Positions 56,703 through 64,000 of a stretch of 64,000 bases of DNA are shown in pieces. The stretch is from Variovorax sp. OK212 (GTDB taxonomy: Bacteria; Pseudomonadota; Gammaproteobacteria; Burkholderiales; Burkholderiaceae_C), in assembly GCF_900112425.1 (NCBI RefSeq), contig NZ_FOLP01000026.1:27129-91128 (forward strand), given 5' to 3'. Both the position numbers and the translations under genes were made by a program. Below the pieces are notes generated by a model that saw nothing but the letters and a program-made list of their open reading frames with translations, was not told where the DNA came from and ran no database searches. How positions within the stretch are numbered: position 1 is the stretch's first letter; every line of letters starts with the position of its first letter.

Positions 56703-57149
56703 TCAGACCGGCGGGAACTGGAAGATCAGTTCCTGCAGCATCGCGTGCACCACCGGCGGCGACCAGAAGGGGTCGAGCGTCTTGTCGCCCAGCACCGGAA
56801 TGCCGTTGCGCCAGCAGCGCCAGGTGGCGTGCACCTCGCCGGCCTCGATGTCGCCGGTGAACACCACCTCGTTGAGCCGCCCGCCCTGCGCGCCCCAGCG
56901 AAAGCCGACGTGCGGCGGGGCGTCGCGGCCCTGGGCCTCCTCGCGGTCGACGTAGCACTCGGCCGCGTCGCCCAGCTTGGCCTCGAAATACTGGGCGAAT
57001 TCGCAGAACACCGGGTACGCCAGCTCGTTGAGCCGCTGCGACATCCGCTGCGCCCGGCGCGCCCGGTCGGCCGCGTCCGCGTCGTGGCGAGGCTCCAGGA
57101 GCCTTGCGTCGAAGTAGCTGTCGAGCAGCTGGAATTTCGAACCGTTCAT
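56703..57149 (-). CDS. conserved hypothetical protein, 148 aa, paralogue of the gene at 2387
   Basis: 148 residues from MNGSKFQLLDSYFDARLLEPRH. Same length and ungapped alignment with the 2387-2833 product, sharing ECYVDR, GFRWG.QGG.LN and VHAMLQEL. Starts after a GGGAAG ribosome site. It follows an intergenic stretch with a CCGGGCG-AAT-CGCCCGG hairpin (57219-57235). Function unknown. Confidence 0.65.
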   Translation of the reverse strand: MNGSKFQLLDSYFDARLLEPRHDADAADRARRAQRMSQRLNELAYPVFCEFAQYFEAKLGDAAECYVDREEAQGRDAPPHVGFRWGAQGGRLNEVVFTGDIEAGEVHATWRCWRNGIPVLGDKTLDPFWSPPVVHAMLQELIFQFPPV

Positions 57150-57218
57150 CGCTTCCCTTTCGGCATTGCAGTTTTGCAAGTCTTCGCCTTGTAGGCCCGG
57201 CAGCTGAACGCAGCCTGT

Positions 57219-57235
57219 CCGGGCGAATCGCCCGG
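57219..57235 (-). terminator. GC-rich hairpin after DUF6134 gene
   Basis: Perfect CCGGGCG-AAT-CGCCCGG stem in the 146-base gap between the DUF6134 stop and the start of the 148-aa gene. No T-run follows, so terminator function is a guess. Confidence 0.35.
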
Positions 57236-57295
57236 CAGGGCCTTGGGCGCCGGGCCCTGGAACAGCCACGCAAGCAAAAACAATGCAAAGGCCAG

Positions 57296-58006
57296 CTACT
57301 TGAGCCGGTAACTGAGCTTTCGGTTCCCGCTGACCGTGGAATCGAGCCCCAGCCACTCGCCCTGCGCCGAATACCAGACGTCGATGGGCTGCGCGTCGGT
57401 CGCAATGCGCCAGCGCGTGGCGGCCACCGGCTGGCCGCGCACCTCCACGGTGCCGCTGCCGGCGCGGCTGACCTGCACCGCCTCGAGCTTGCCGCTCTGC
57501 GCGTTCAGCAGCCGGGCCTGCGTGCGGATGGCCGGGTTCCAGTAGGCGAAGCTCATCACGCAGCCTTCGACCGCCTGCGTGCCCTTGGGCGTGGTCACGG
57601 CCAGTGCGTTGTCGCCGGCGGCTTCGGCGCTCACCTTTTCGGGCGTGCCGTCGTCGTCGGTCTTCGAGCTGAGCCGGCGCAGGCAGTCGCCGCGCCACAT
57701 TTCGGTGGCGCTGTGCTGGTAGCGGTAGACCGTCACGCCCAGCAGCTTCACCGCGAAGCGGGCCTCGCTGACCAGCTTGCGCTCGTCGCCGGCGGTGGCC
57801 AGCGCGAAGCGGTGCTCGCCGATGGGGGCGTCGTCGAGCAGCACGCGAAAGTCCCATTCGCCGCGCGCCGGTCCGGCGGCCGAGGCGGCGGCGCCGTTGG
57901 AGAGCGCGGCCAGCGTGGCCAGGGCGGCCGCCATGAGGAGGCGGTGCAGGCTGTGTTTGCAGCGGCGATCGTGGTCGCGGTTGTCGTTGTGGTTGTTGCT
58001 TGTCAT
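57296..58006 (-). CDS. DUF6134 family exported protein
   Basis: 236 residues. After an N-terminal His/Asn-rich lead comes a signal-like segment (LHRLLMAAALATLAALSNGAAASA), then a beta-rich domain: WDFRVLLDDAPIGEHRFAL, VTVYRYQHSATEMWRGDCL, CVMSFAYWNPAIRTQARLLNAQ. The C-terminus is KLSYRLK. Periplasmic, unknown role. Third gene of the cfa-like/DUF1295 operon, overlapping the DUF1295 stop by 4 bases. Confidence 0.72.
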   Translation of the reverse strand: MTSNNHNDNRDHDRRCKHSLHRLLMAAALATLAALSNGAAASAAGPARGEWDFRVLLDDAPIGEHRFALATAGDERKLVSEARFAVKLLGVTVYRYQHSATEMWRGDCLRRLSSKTDDDGTPEKVSAEAAGDNALAVTTPKGTQAVEGCVMSFAYWNPAIRTQARLLNAQSGKLEAVQVSRAGSGTVEVRGQPVAATRWRIATDAQPIDVWYSAQGEWLGLDSTVSGNRKLSYRLK

Positions 58007-58794
58007 GGCGCCTTGGGGTTGCCGCGCACCGGCCCTGGAAGGAAGGCGTTGGTGCGCGCGATGTAGTCGCGGTATGCCGGCCGGCGCTCGCCGATGTCGC
58101 CTTCGAGCATGCGAACGCCCGAGACCTTCAGCAGCAGCCAGGTCATGAGCAGCGGCGACACCACGCTCCACGCGCCGCCCCACCCTGCCCCGCCCATGGC
58201 CATGAGCCACAGGCCCCACCAGACGCAGGTTTCGCCGAAATAGTTGGGGTGGCGCGTGTAGCGCCACAGGCCGCGGTCCATCACCTGGCCCTTGCTTGCG
58301 GGGTCGGCCTTGAAGCGCGCCATCTGCGCGTCGCCGATGGCCTCGAAGAACGTGCCGAACAGCGCCAGCGCCATGCCCAGCAGGTCGAGCGCGCCCAGCG
58401 GCCGCGGCGCCGTCATGCCGGGCAGGAACGGCGCGGACACCACCCATGCCAGCACCGCCTGCAGCGCGAACACCAGGTACAGGCTCCTGAAGCCGAAGTT
58501 CGGCTGGTTGCGCGCGCGAATCGCCTGGTAGCGCCGGTCTTCGCCGTGGCCCCAGTTGCGCCAGGTGATGTACAGGCACAGCCGCACCGCCCACGCCGCG
58601 CCGATGACGGCCATGCAGAGCCCGCGCCGCGTCTGCACCGGCAGCAGCATGAAATAGACGATGCCCGCGCCCACGATGCACACCGGCCACATGCGGTCGA
58701 TCAGGCTCGCGTCATGGCGAACGAGGCTGGCCACCCACGTCAGGAAGGCCAGCGATGCGGTCAGTGCCAGGCCCGCGAGCGCCACCTGCGTCAT
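58003..58794 (-). CDS. DUF1295 (steroid-reductase-like) membrane protein
   Basis: 263 residues, about 7 membrane helices. Family motifs RRYQAIRARN, RGLWRYTRHPNYFGETCVWWGLWL and the ending RPAYRDYIARTNAFLPGP. DUF1295 proteins resemble 5-alpha-steroid reductases/isoprenylcysteine methyltransferases. Start overlaps the stop of the upstream methyltransferase (ATGA). Possible role in modifying the lipid made by its neighbour. Confidence 0.82.
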   Translation of the reverse strand: MTQVALAGLALTASLAFLTWVASLVRHDASLIDRMWPVCIVGAGIVYFMLLPVQTRRGLCMAVIGAAWAVRLCLYITWRNWGHGEDRRYQAIRARNQPNFGFRSLYLVFALQAVLAWVVSAPFLPGMTAPRPLGALDLLGMALALFGTFFEAIGDAQMARFKADPASKGQVMDRGLWRYTRHPNYFGETCVWWGLWLMAMGGAGWGGAWSVVSPLLMTWLLLKVSGVRMLEGDIGERRPAYRDYIARTNAFLPGPVRGNPKAP

Positions 58795-59837
58795 GCGGCG
58801 CGGCGCTCGAACAGATAGTGGCTCACCCACCATCTTTGCCCATGGTCGAAGCCGAACAGCTCCGCCACCGACATGAAGAACAGCCGCCAGCGCGTCCACC
58901 ACACGTTGGCATCGGCGCCGTAGGTGGCCTGGAACAGCGGGCGCAGCGCGTCGCGGCGCTCGTCCATGTTGCGCAGCCAGGCCTCGGCCGTGCGCTGGTA
59001 GTGGCTGCCTTCCCAGCGCCAGCGGCGCAGCAGGCGCAGGTCGTCCTGGCAGTGCAGCGCCAGGTCGTCGCTGGGCATCATGCCGCCGGAGAAGAAGTAC
59101 TTGCTCATCCAGTCGCTCGGGTCGCGCACCTCGAACGGGTACGGCGCCTCCTTGTGGGCGAACACGTGCATGAAGAAGCGCCCGCCGGGCCGCAGCCACC
59201 GCGCCACGTTGGCAAAGGCCTGCGGCCAGTTGCGCAGGTGCTCGAACATCTCGACCGACACCACCCGGTCGAAGCGCTCGTCGGTGTCGAACTGGTTGAT
59301 GTCGCGGGTCAGCACCCGCACGTTGCGCAGGCCCCGCCGGGCCGCCTGCGCCTCGATGTATTCGCGCTGCGAATTGGAGTTGGACAGCGCCGTGATCCGG
59401 CTGTTCGGGTAGTGCGAGGCCATCCACAGCGTGAGGGAGCCCCAGCCGCAGCCCAGCTCCATCACGTCCTGCCCGTCCAGCAGCCCGGCCCGCTCGCAGG
59501 TGGCCGCCAGCGCGGCGGATTCAGCCTGTTCCAGCGTCTGCGTGCCTTCCGGCCAGTAGCAGCTGCTGTATTTGCGGTGATTTCCCAGCACTTCGCCGAA
59601 GAAGGCGGCGGGAACCTCGTAGTGCTGCTCGTTGGCCTTTTCCGGCAGGGGCGCCAGGTTGGCCTGGCCCATGCGGGCCACGAAGTCTTGCGTCAGGTCG
59701 GCCACGGCCAGGGCGTTGCCGGCCTGCAGCTCGTGGAGCCGGTCCTTCAGCAGGCGGCGAATGCCGCGGCGGATCACCGTGTCCGGCACCAGGCCCTTCT
59801 CGACCCAGCGAATGGCAAATGAGATGTCTTGCGGCAT
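58791..59837 (-). CDS. cyclopropane-fatty-acyl-phospholipid synthase-family methyltransferase
   Basis: 348 residues. SAM-binding motif VMELGCGWGSLTLWMASHYP near 128-147; family blocks HYEVPAAFFGEVLGNHRKYSSCYW and VEMFEHLRNW. Shorter than E. coli Cfa (382 aa), missing part of the N-terminal domain, in line with the small CFA-like subgroup next to DUF1295. First gene of a three-gene operon divergent from the photolyase. ATG 59837 is the first in-frame start inside the coding region. Confidence 0.83.
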   Translation of the reverse strand: MPQDISFAIRWVEKGLVPDTVIRRGIRRLLKDRLHELQAGNALAVADLTQDFVARMGQANLAPLPEKANEQHYEVPAAFFGEVLGNHRKYSSCYWPEGTQTLEQAESAALAATCERAGLLDGQDVMELGCGWGSLTLWMASHYPNSRITALSNSNSQREYIEAQAARRGLRNVRVLTRDINQFDTDERFDRVVSVEMFEHLRNWPQAFANVARWLRPGGRFFMHVFAHKEAPYPFEVRDPSDWMSKYFFSGGMMPSDDLALHCQDDLRLLRRWRWEGSHYQRTAEAWLRNMDERRDALRPLFQATYGADANVWWTRWRLFFMSVAELFGFDHGQRWWVSHYLFERRAA

Positions 59838-59973
59838 GTCGGTTTTTCCTCGTTGGGCACGTCGACGCGCGTGCCACAGGCACTTGTACGCAGCAGCTCG
59901 GGTTTTGGATGAGCCCGGGCCATTGTGGACGCCGGCCCCCCGTTCGGGCGATCCGTGCGTGGCGAAATCCAGG

Positions 59974-60051
59974 CATTGCACGCCGGCATTGCACGCCGGC
60001 CTTGTGCGCCGGCCTTGCACCCGGGCCTTGCACCCGGGCCTTGCGCGCCGG
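59974..60051 (+). repeat. 13-base tandem repeat (6 copies)
   Basis: Six head-to-tail copies of CATTGCACGCCGG-like 13-mers with changes at a few positions. It lies in the 264-base gap between the divergent cfa-like and photolyase genes, about 50 bases before the photolyase start. Could affect promoter spacing. Confidence 0.75.
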
Positions 60052-60101
60052 CGGCGCTCTGCCGCTAAGCTGGCATTCCGCAATTTCACCCGAGCCTGTC
60101 G

Positions 60102-61637
60102 ATGCGAAATCTGGTGGTGGTGCTGGGCGACCAGCTGAGCCTGTCAAGCGTGGCGTTCGAAGGTTTCGACGCCGCGCAAGACCGCGTGTGGATGGCCGAG
60201 GTGCGCGAAGAGTCCGAGCACGTGCCCAGCGCCAGGATGCGCACCGCCCTCTTTCTGTCCGCGATGCGCCACTTTGCCGAGGCGCTCACCGCGCGCGGCC
60301 TGCCGCTGGACTACCAGAAGCTGGGCGCGCACGGCTTCGACTCGATCGGCGACGCCTTGACCGGCACGCTGTCGCGCCACCGCCCTCAGGCCGTCGTGAT
60401 GGCCGAGGCGGGGGAATGGCGGCTCGAGCAGGCGATTGCCGGCGTCTGCCAGGCCGCGGGTGTCCGGCTCGTGGTTCGGGACGACCTGCACTTTCTGGCC
60501 TCGCGCGCCGAATTCGCAGACCACGCGCAGGGCAAGAGCCGCCTGGTGATGGAGGCCTTCTACCGGCACATGCGGCTGAAGCACCAGGTGCTGCTGGACG
60601 ACCTTGGCCAGCCCGAAGGCGGCCAGTGGAACTTCGACCACGACAACCGCGGCGCCTTCGGCCGCGAAGGGCCGGGCATGCTGCCACCGCCGCCCTCGTT
60701 CGCACCCGATGCCATCACCCGCGAGGTGCTGGCCGACGTTGAAACGCATTTCGGCGACCACTACGGCAGCGCTGCCCGGTTCGACTGGCCGGTGACGCGC
60801 GAACAGGCCCTTGTGGCCCTGAAGGACTTCATCGCGTTCCGGCTGCAGGATTTCGGCCGCTTCCAGGACGCCATGTGGACCGATGAGCCCTTTCTGTACC
60901 ACGGGCTCCTGTCTTCGTCGCTGAACCTGAAACTGCTCGACCCGCGCGAGGTGATCGACGCCGCGGTGGCGCATTGGCGCGCGGGCGCCGTGCCGCTGGA
61001 ATCCGTGGAGGGGTTCGTGCGGCAAATTCTGGGGTGGCGCGAGTTCATGCGCGGCGTGTACTGGTGGCGAATGCCGCGCCTGGCCGATGCCAACGCGCTG
61101 AAGCACCACCACGACCTGCCCGACTGGTACTGGACAGGCAACGTCGGCATGAACTGCATGAAGCAGGCCATCGGCCAGACCCTGCGCACCGGCTACGCCC
61201 ATCACATCCAGCGCCTGATGGTCACCGGCAACTTCGCGCTCACCTTCGGCGTTGCGCCGGCGCAGGTCCATGCGTGGTACCTGTCGGTGTATGTCGACGC
61301 GGTGGAATGGGTCGAGCTGCCGAACACCGTGGGCATGTCGCTCTTCGCCGATGGCGCGCGCTTCGTGACCAAGCCCTATGCCGCGGGCGGCGCCTACATC
61401 CGGCGCATGAGCAACTACTGCGACGGTTGCCGGTACCAGCCGGGCACGCGCAGCGGCGAAGGGGCATGCCCGATGACGGTGATGTACTGGGACTTCGTGG
61501 CGCGCCACGAGCGGATGCTGGAGAACAACCCGCGCACGGTGATGATGGCCAGGAACCTTCGGCGATTCAGCGCTGAGGAGCGTGCGGCGATGCAGGGCGC
61601 GGTGGATGCGATGAGAGAGCGGCCGGATTTGCTGTAG
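60102..61637 (+). CDS. phrB: Fe-S (6-4) photolyase / bacterial cryptochrome PhrB family
   Basis: 511 residues. An N-terminal antenna domain (LVVVLGDQLSLSS) and a C-terminal FAD domain with QILGWREFMRGVYWWRMP and ALTFGVAPAQVHAWYLSVYVDAVEWVELPNT. Four Cys for the [4Fe-4S] cluster are at 352, 440, 443 and 456, the same spacing as in the characterised A. tumefaciens PhrB. Repairs (6-4) photoproducts or acts as a photoreceptor. Divergent from the cfa-like operon and followed by DUF3253. Confidence 0.9.
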   Translation: MRNLVVVLGDQLSLSSVAFEGFDAAQDRVWMAEVREESEHVPSARMRTALFLSAMRHFAEALTARGLPLDYQKLGAHGFDSIGDALTGTLSRHRPQAVVMAEAGEWRLEQAIAGVCQAAGVRLVVRDDLHFLASRAEFADHAQGKSRLVMEAFYRHMRLKHQVLLDDLGQPEGGQWNFDHDNRGAFGREGPGMLPPPPSFAPDAITREVLADVETHFGDHYGSAARFDWPVTREQALVALKDFIAFRLQDFGRFQDAMWTDEPFLYHGLLSSSLNLKLLDPREVIDAAVAHWRAGAVPLESVEGFVRQILGWREFMRGVYWWRMPRLADANALKHHHDLPDWYWTGNVGMNCMKQAIGQTLRTGYAHHIQRLMVTGNFALTFGVAPAQVHAWYLSVYVDAVEWVELPNTVGMSLFADGARFVTKPYAAGGAYIRRMSNYCDGCRYQPGTRSGEGACPMTVMYWDFVARHERMLENNPRTVMMARNLRRFSAEERAAMQGAVDAMRERPDLL

Positions 61638-61648
61638 GGGCAACTTCG

Positions 61649-61900
61649 ATGACCAGCGACGAAACGATCGAGCGAACCATATTCGCGCTGCTGGCGCAGC
61701 GCGATGCTGCCGCATCGATTTGCCCGTCGGAGGTGGCGCGTGCGCTGGCGAGGGACGATGTCGCCTGGCGGGCGTTGATGCCTGATGTGCGCAGGGTGGC
61801 TGCGAGGTTGGCAGCCAAGGGATCGCTGCGGGTTACGCGTGGGGAAGTCGAGGTCGATGCGATGCGGGCGGGTGGGGCCGTCAGGTTGCGGCGCGGGTAG
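61649..61900 (+). CDS. DUF3253 family protein
   Basis: 83 residues: MTSDETIERTIFALLAQRDAAASICPSEVARAL..WRALMPDVRRVAARLAAKGSLRVTRGEVEVD, a single small winged-helix-like domain. The start lies 11 bases after the photolyase stop, so co-transcribed. Family of unknown function, often near photolyases as far as I know. Confidence 0.72.
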   Translation: MTSDETIERTIFALLAQRDAAASICPSEVARALARDDVAWRALMPDVRRVAARLAAKGSLRVTRGEVEVDAMRAGGAVRLRRG

Positions 61901-61957
61901 CTGGGGTTCGGGGCGGGCTCGGGCTCTTCTGCTCCATGTTGAAAGACTCTTGCAATT

Positions 61958-62347
61958 TCATTTGCTCGCCATTTCACTTGCCCTCTTGAAGTTCGAGCGA
62001 GCTTTGCGCCCTGTCTCATCTCGTCGTTCACGGATGGGAAGGTAAGCCGCTGCATCGTCCAGGAAGCGCTTCTGATCGAAGAGTGCGTTTCCGAGATTGA
62101 CCCGAAATGCTGCTCTGTCTCTGCCCTTGAGTCCGTTCGGTTCCAGTCCCTTGCGCAGAAATCGTTCAGCGATTTTCGGTCGTCTCATCGCGTCGCAGCA
62201 ATTCGCCAGTGCCCAAAGTCTCAATGCATCTTCTGAATCGGCGCGACAAGCCTTGCGGAAGGCTTGAACCGCAACCTCAAAATTTCCCAGCTTGAACTCA
62301 GACGTAGCTGCGGAACTCAGTGGCAGTGAGGCGGCCTGCGGTGGCAA
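61958..62347 (-). pseudogene. TPR-like protein, probably truncated at its N-terminus
   Basis: Readable product of 129 residues with two or three TPR-like helices (KLGNFEVAVQAFRKACRADSEDALRLWALANCCDAMRRP and RVNLGNALFDQKRFLDDAAAYLPI). No ATG is available upstream of the first helix; the only start is a TTG at 62347 directly beside a repeat-like tract. This suggests the 5' part was lost when the repeat arrived. It could still be expressed as a small protein. Confidence 0.45.
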
Positions 62348-62385
62348 AAGAATTGGAATCTGACCCCGGTTCTACTCAGTTGACT
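62346..62385. repeat. possible remnant of a transposon-associated repeat
   Basis: Contains TTGGAATCTGACCCC, which resembles a repeat often seen near REP-associated or IS200-like transposases in beta-proteobacteria, as I remember it. Only one copy is in this window, so mobile origin is unproven. Confidence 0.4.
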
Positions 62386-62475
62386 GAACTTGCGCCGCGA
62401 TTCCCGATCCTCTAGGCACAATCGAAATCGCGCGACCCGCCCCCATCTTCTTTCCGCTTCTGCTTCTGTAAGCCA

Positions 62476-63717
62476 ATGCAACTCAAGACTTCCTCCGTCC
62501 TCCCCCTCGCCTTGGCAATCGCCACGGGCGCCCTGATTCCCAGCGCAGCGACTTTCGCGGCCTCCCATGCCGCCAAGCCTGTAGCTCACAAGAAACCCGC
62601 CGCCGTCGCCCCTGCCTCGGCACCCGTCGCCGGAGAAACCGCCGTTGCCGGCGGGCCGCCGGCGTTGGCCTCCAAGGCATGGTTGTTGATGGACTTCGAA
62701 TCGGGCGAAGTGCTCGCCTCGGCCAACCCCGACGAACCGCTCCCGCCGGCGTCGTTGACCAAGATGATGACCAGTTTCCTGGTCGAGCAGGCACTCCGGT
62801 CGGGCAAGCTCAAGAAGGACGATCTTGTCTCGGTCAGCCAGAACGCCTGGTGCCGTGGCTCGAGCACCGAGTCGTGCATGTACTTGCCGCTCAACAGCCA
62901 GGCCACGGTGATCGACATCCTGCGCGGCATCATCATCCAGTCGGGCAATGACGCGTCCAAGGCGATTGCCGAGCACATGGCCGGCTCCGAGGAGGGCTTT
63001 GCCAAGCTCATGAACGCCGAAGCCCAGCGCCTGGGCATGACGCACACGCATTTCGTGAATGCCACGGGCCTGCCCGATCCCGGGCACAAGTCGTCTGCGC
63101 GGGACCTCGCGATCCTGGCGCGCGCGATCATCCACGACAGTTCCGACTACTACCCGATCTACGCGGAGCGTGAGTTCAAGTACAACGGGATCAAGCAGGG
63201 CAATCGCAATGCGCTGCTCTACACCGATCCCACCGTCGACGGACTGAAGACTGGCCACACCCAGGACGCGGGCTACTGTCTGGTCACTTCGTCCAAGCGC
63301 AACGGGATGCGCCTGATCACCGTGATCCTCAACACCAACAGCATGCAGGCGCGCGCCGACCAGACGCGCTCGCTGCTCGGTTGGGGCTTTGCCAACTTCG
63401 AGCAGGCCACGCCCATTCAGCCCAACGCGGTGGTTGCGACGCCCAAGATCACCTTCGGCAAAGCCGACACCGTTGCCGCAGGCCTGGGCTCGCCTTGGAC
63501 GGTGACGGTGCCGCGCGGCCAGAAAGTGAACACCTCGGTGCAGGTCAAGCCAGACTTGGAGGCGCCGGTGACCAAGGGAACGGTGATCGGCAAGATCGTC
63601 GCGGAGTCGAACGGCAAACCGGTGGGAGAAGCGCCGCTCGTTGCACAGGCTGACGTGGAACGCGCGGGCTTCATGCTGCGCTTGTGGCAACGCGTGAGCC
63701 GGTTGTTTGGCAAGTGA
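62476..63717 (+). CDS. dacC: PBP5/6-type D-alanyl-D-alanine carboxypeptidase
   Basis: 413 residues. Sec signal (VLPLALAIATGALIPSAATFA) then a Pro/Ala linker. Serine-penicillin-binding motifs: SLTKMM (SxxK, near 94-97), SGNDAS (SxN) and LKTGHT (KTG). PBP5 C-terminal domain with amphipathic anchor helix FMLRLWQRVSRLFGK. Trims pentapeptides in peptidoglycan at the periplasmic face. dacA would be an equally valid name. Confidence 0.88.
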   Translation: MQLKTSSVLPLALAIATGALIPSAATFAASHAAKPVAHKKPAAVAPASAPVAGETAVAGGPPALASKAWLLMDFESGEVLASANPDEPLPPASLTKMMTSFLVEQALRSGKLKKDDLVSVSQNAWCRGSSTESCMYLPLNSQATVIDILRGIIIQSGNDASKAIAEHMAGSEEGFAKLMNAEAQRLGMTHTHFVNATGLPDPGHKSSARDLAILARAIIHDSSDYYPIYAEREFKYNGIKQGNRNALLYTDPTVDGLKTGHTQDAGYCLVTSSKRNGMRLITVILNTNSMQARADQTRSLLGWGFANFEQATPIQPNAVVATPKITFGKADTVAAGLGSPWTVTVPRGQKVNTSVQVKPDLEAPVTKGTVIGKIVAESNGKPVGEAPLVAQADVERAGFMLRLWQRVSRLFGK

Positions 63718-63899
63718 AGTGCGCGTGATGTGAGGCCGCCAGCGCTGGGAGCTGCAACTTCGACCTGGTTTTAGTTGCTGTTCAGAACCCGCGGCCCTCG
63801 ATGGCGATTTCGGCCACAAGCATCGGTGATCGGGCGGGTTGATTTGACCTGCGGAGTTCTCTTCCTAGACTCGTAAATCCACTACGAAGGAGAGCTTGA
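63718..63899 (+). ncRNA. possible bridge-RNA (left-end) region of an IS110 element
   Basis: 182 bases between the carboxypeptidase and the IS110 transposase start. IS110-group elements (not IS1111) are known to carry a structured bridge RNA in the non-coding left end upstream of the transposase. The insertion boundary is not visible, so extent and strand are guesses; no fold was computed. Confidence 0.3.
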
Positions 63900-64000
63900 A
63901 TGACTTACTTCACCGGAATCGATGTGTCCTTGAGATCCGTCTCGATTTGCGTCGTGGACGGCCGTGGCGAAGTCTGTCGGGAGGCCAAGGTCGACGCGCA
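63900..64000 (+). mobile_element. IS110-family transposase, N-terminal fragment
   Basis: 33 residues visible before the window ends: MTYFTGIDVSLRSVSICVVD, which contains the first Asp of the DEDD RuvC-like catalytic site (GIDVS). Ribosome site AAGGAGAG upstream. Carries no other gene in the window. Cut by the right border. Confidence 0.8.

Overview
The window is GC-rich (about 68-70% by eye), densely coded and has the gene content of a soil or plant-associated member of the Comamonadaceae (Betaproteobacteria), most like Variovorax. The signs are the solitary TctC-type (Bug) binding proteins, the DUF6502-DUF5666 pair, the many IclR/LysR/GntR regulators and a GC-rich dispersed palindrome. No rRNA, tRNA or CRISPR array was seen. 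Family assignments come from reading motifs, not from database searches.

Region by region. 1-5.6 kb: end of a DUF6502 gene, a DUF5666 lipoprotein, two small unknown proteins and a NarL-type sensor kinase/response regulator pair. 5.6-16.5 kb, minus strand: a nearly complete tad/Flp (type IVb) pilus operon. It has two ordinary Flp pilins, a third very short Flp-like pilin at its 5' end, prepilin peptidase, RcpC/CpaB, RcpA/CpaC secretin, a small lipoprotein, TadG-, TadF- and TadE-like pseudopilins, TadZ, TadA, TadB and TadC; no TadD was seen. 16.8-21.2 kb: a LysR regulator divergent from a class-I amidotransferase-like hydrolase, an M14/DUF2817 metallopeptidase and an MHS-type transporter.

21.2-45.2 kb is the most coherent block and reads as an organosulfonate (C2/C3 sulfonate) degradation island. 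It holds a DMSO-reductase-like molybdoenzyme complex resembling the cytoplasmic sulfite dehydrogenase SoeABC; a sulfolactate module (GntR regulator, SuyA, SuyB, SlcC- and ComC-like dehydrogenases, TctC); sulfoacetaldehyde acetyltransferase Xsc with acetate kinase; a CobS/CobT-like AAA+/VWA pair; a sulfoacetate module (IclR, TctC, SauS-like acylating aldehyde dehydrogenase, SauT-like CoA ligase); and a TauE/SafE exporter. The inferred logic is that sulfolactate gives pyruvate plus sulfite, that sulfoacetate goes through sulfoacetyl-CoA and sulfoacetaldehyde to acetyl phosphate plus sulfite, and that sulfite is oxidised by Soe or exported by TauE. An IclR / GMC oxidoreductase / MHS transporter set at 51.7-55.7 kb could feed isethionate into the same pathway.

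45.2-51.7 kb carries assorted genes: LysR/VOC, a barstar-domain protein, DUF2252, an OB-fold periplasmic protein, and an unusual overlapping radical SAM / DNA-methyltransferase-like pair. 55.7-61.9 kb holds an alpha/beta hydrolase, a paralogue of the small protein at 2.4 kb, and a cluster of DUF6134, DUF1295 and cyclopropane-fatty-acid-synthase-like genes divergent from an Fe-S (6-4) photolyase and DUF3253. The right edge has an apparently truncated TPR protein beside a repeat-like tract, a PBP5-type D,D-carboxypeptidase and the start of an IS110-family transposase cut by the window end.
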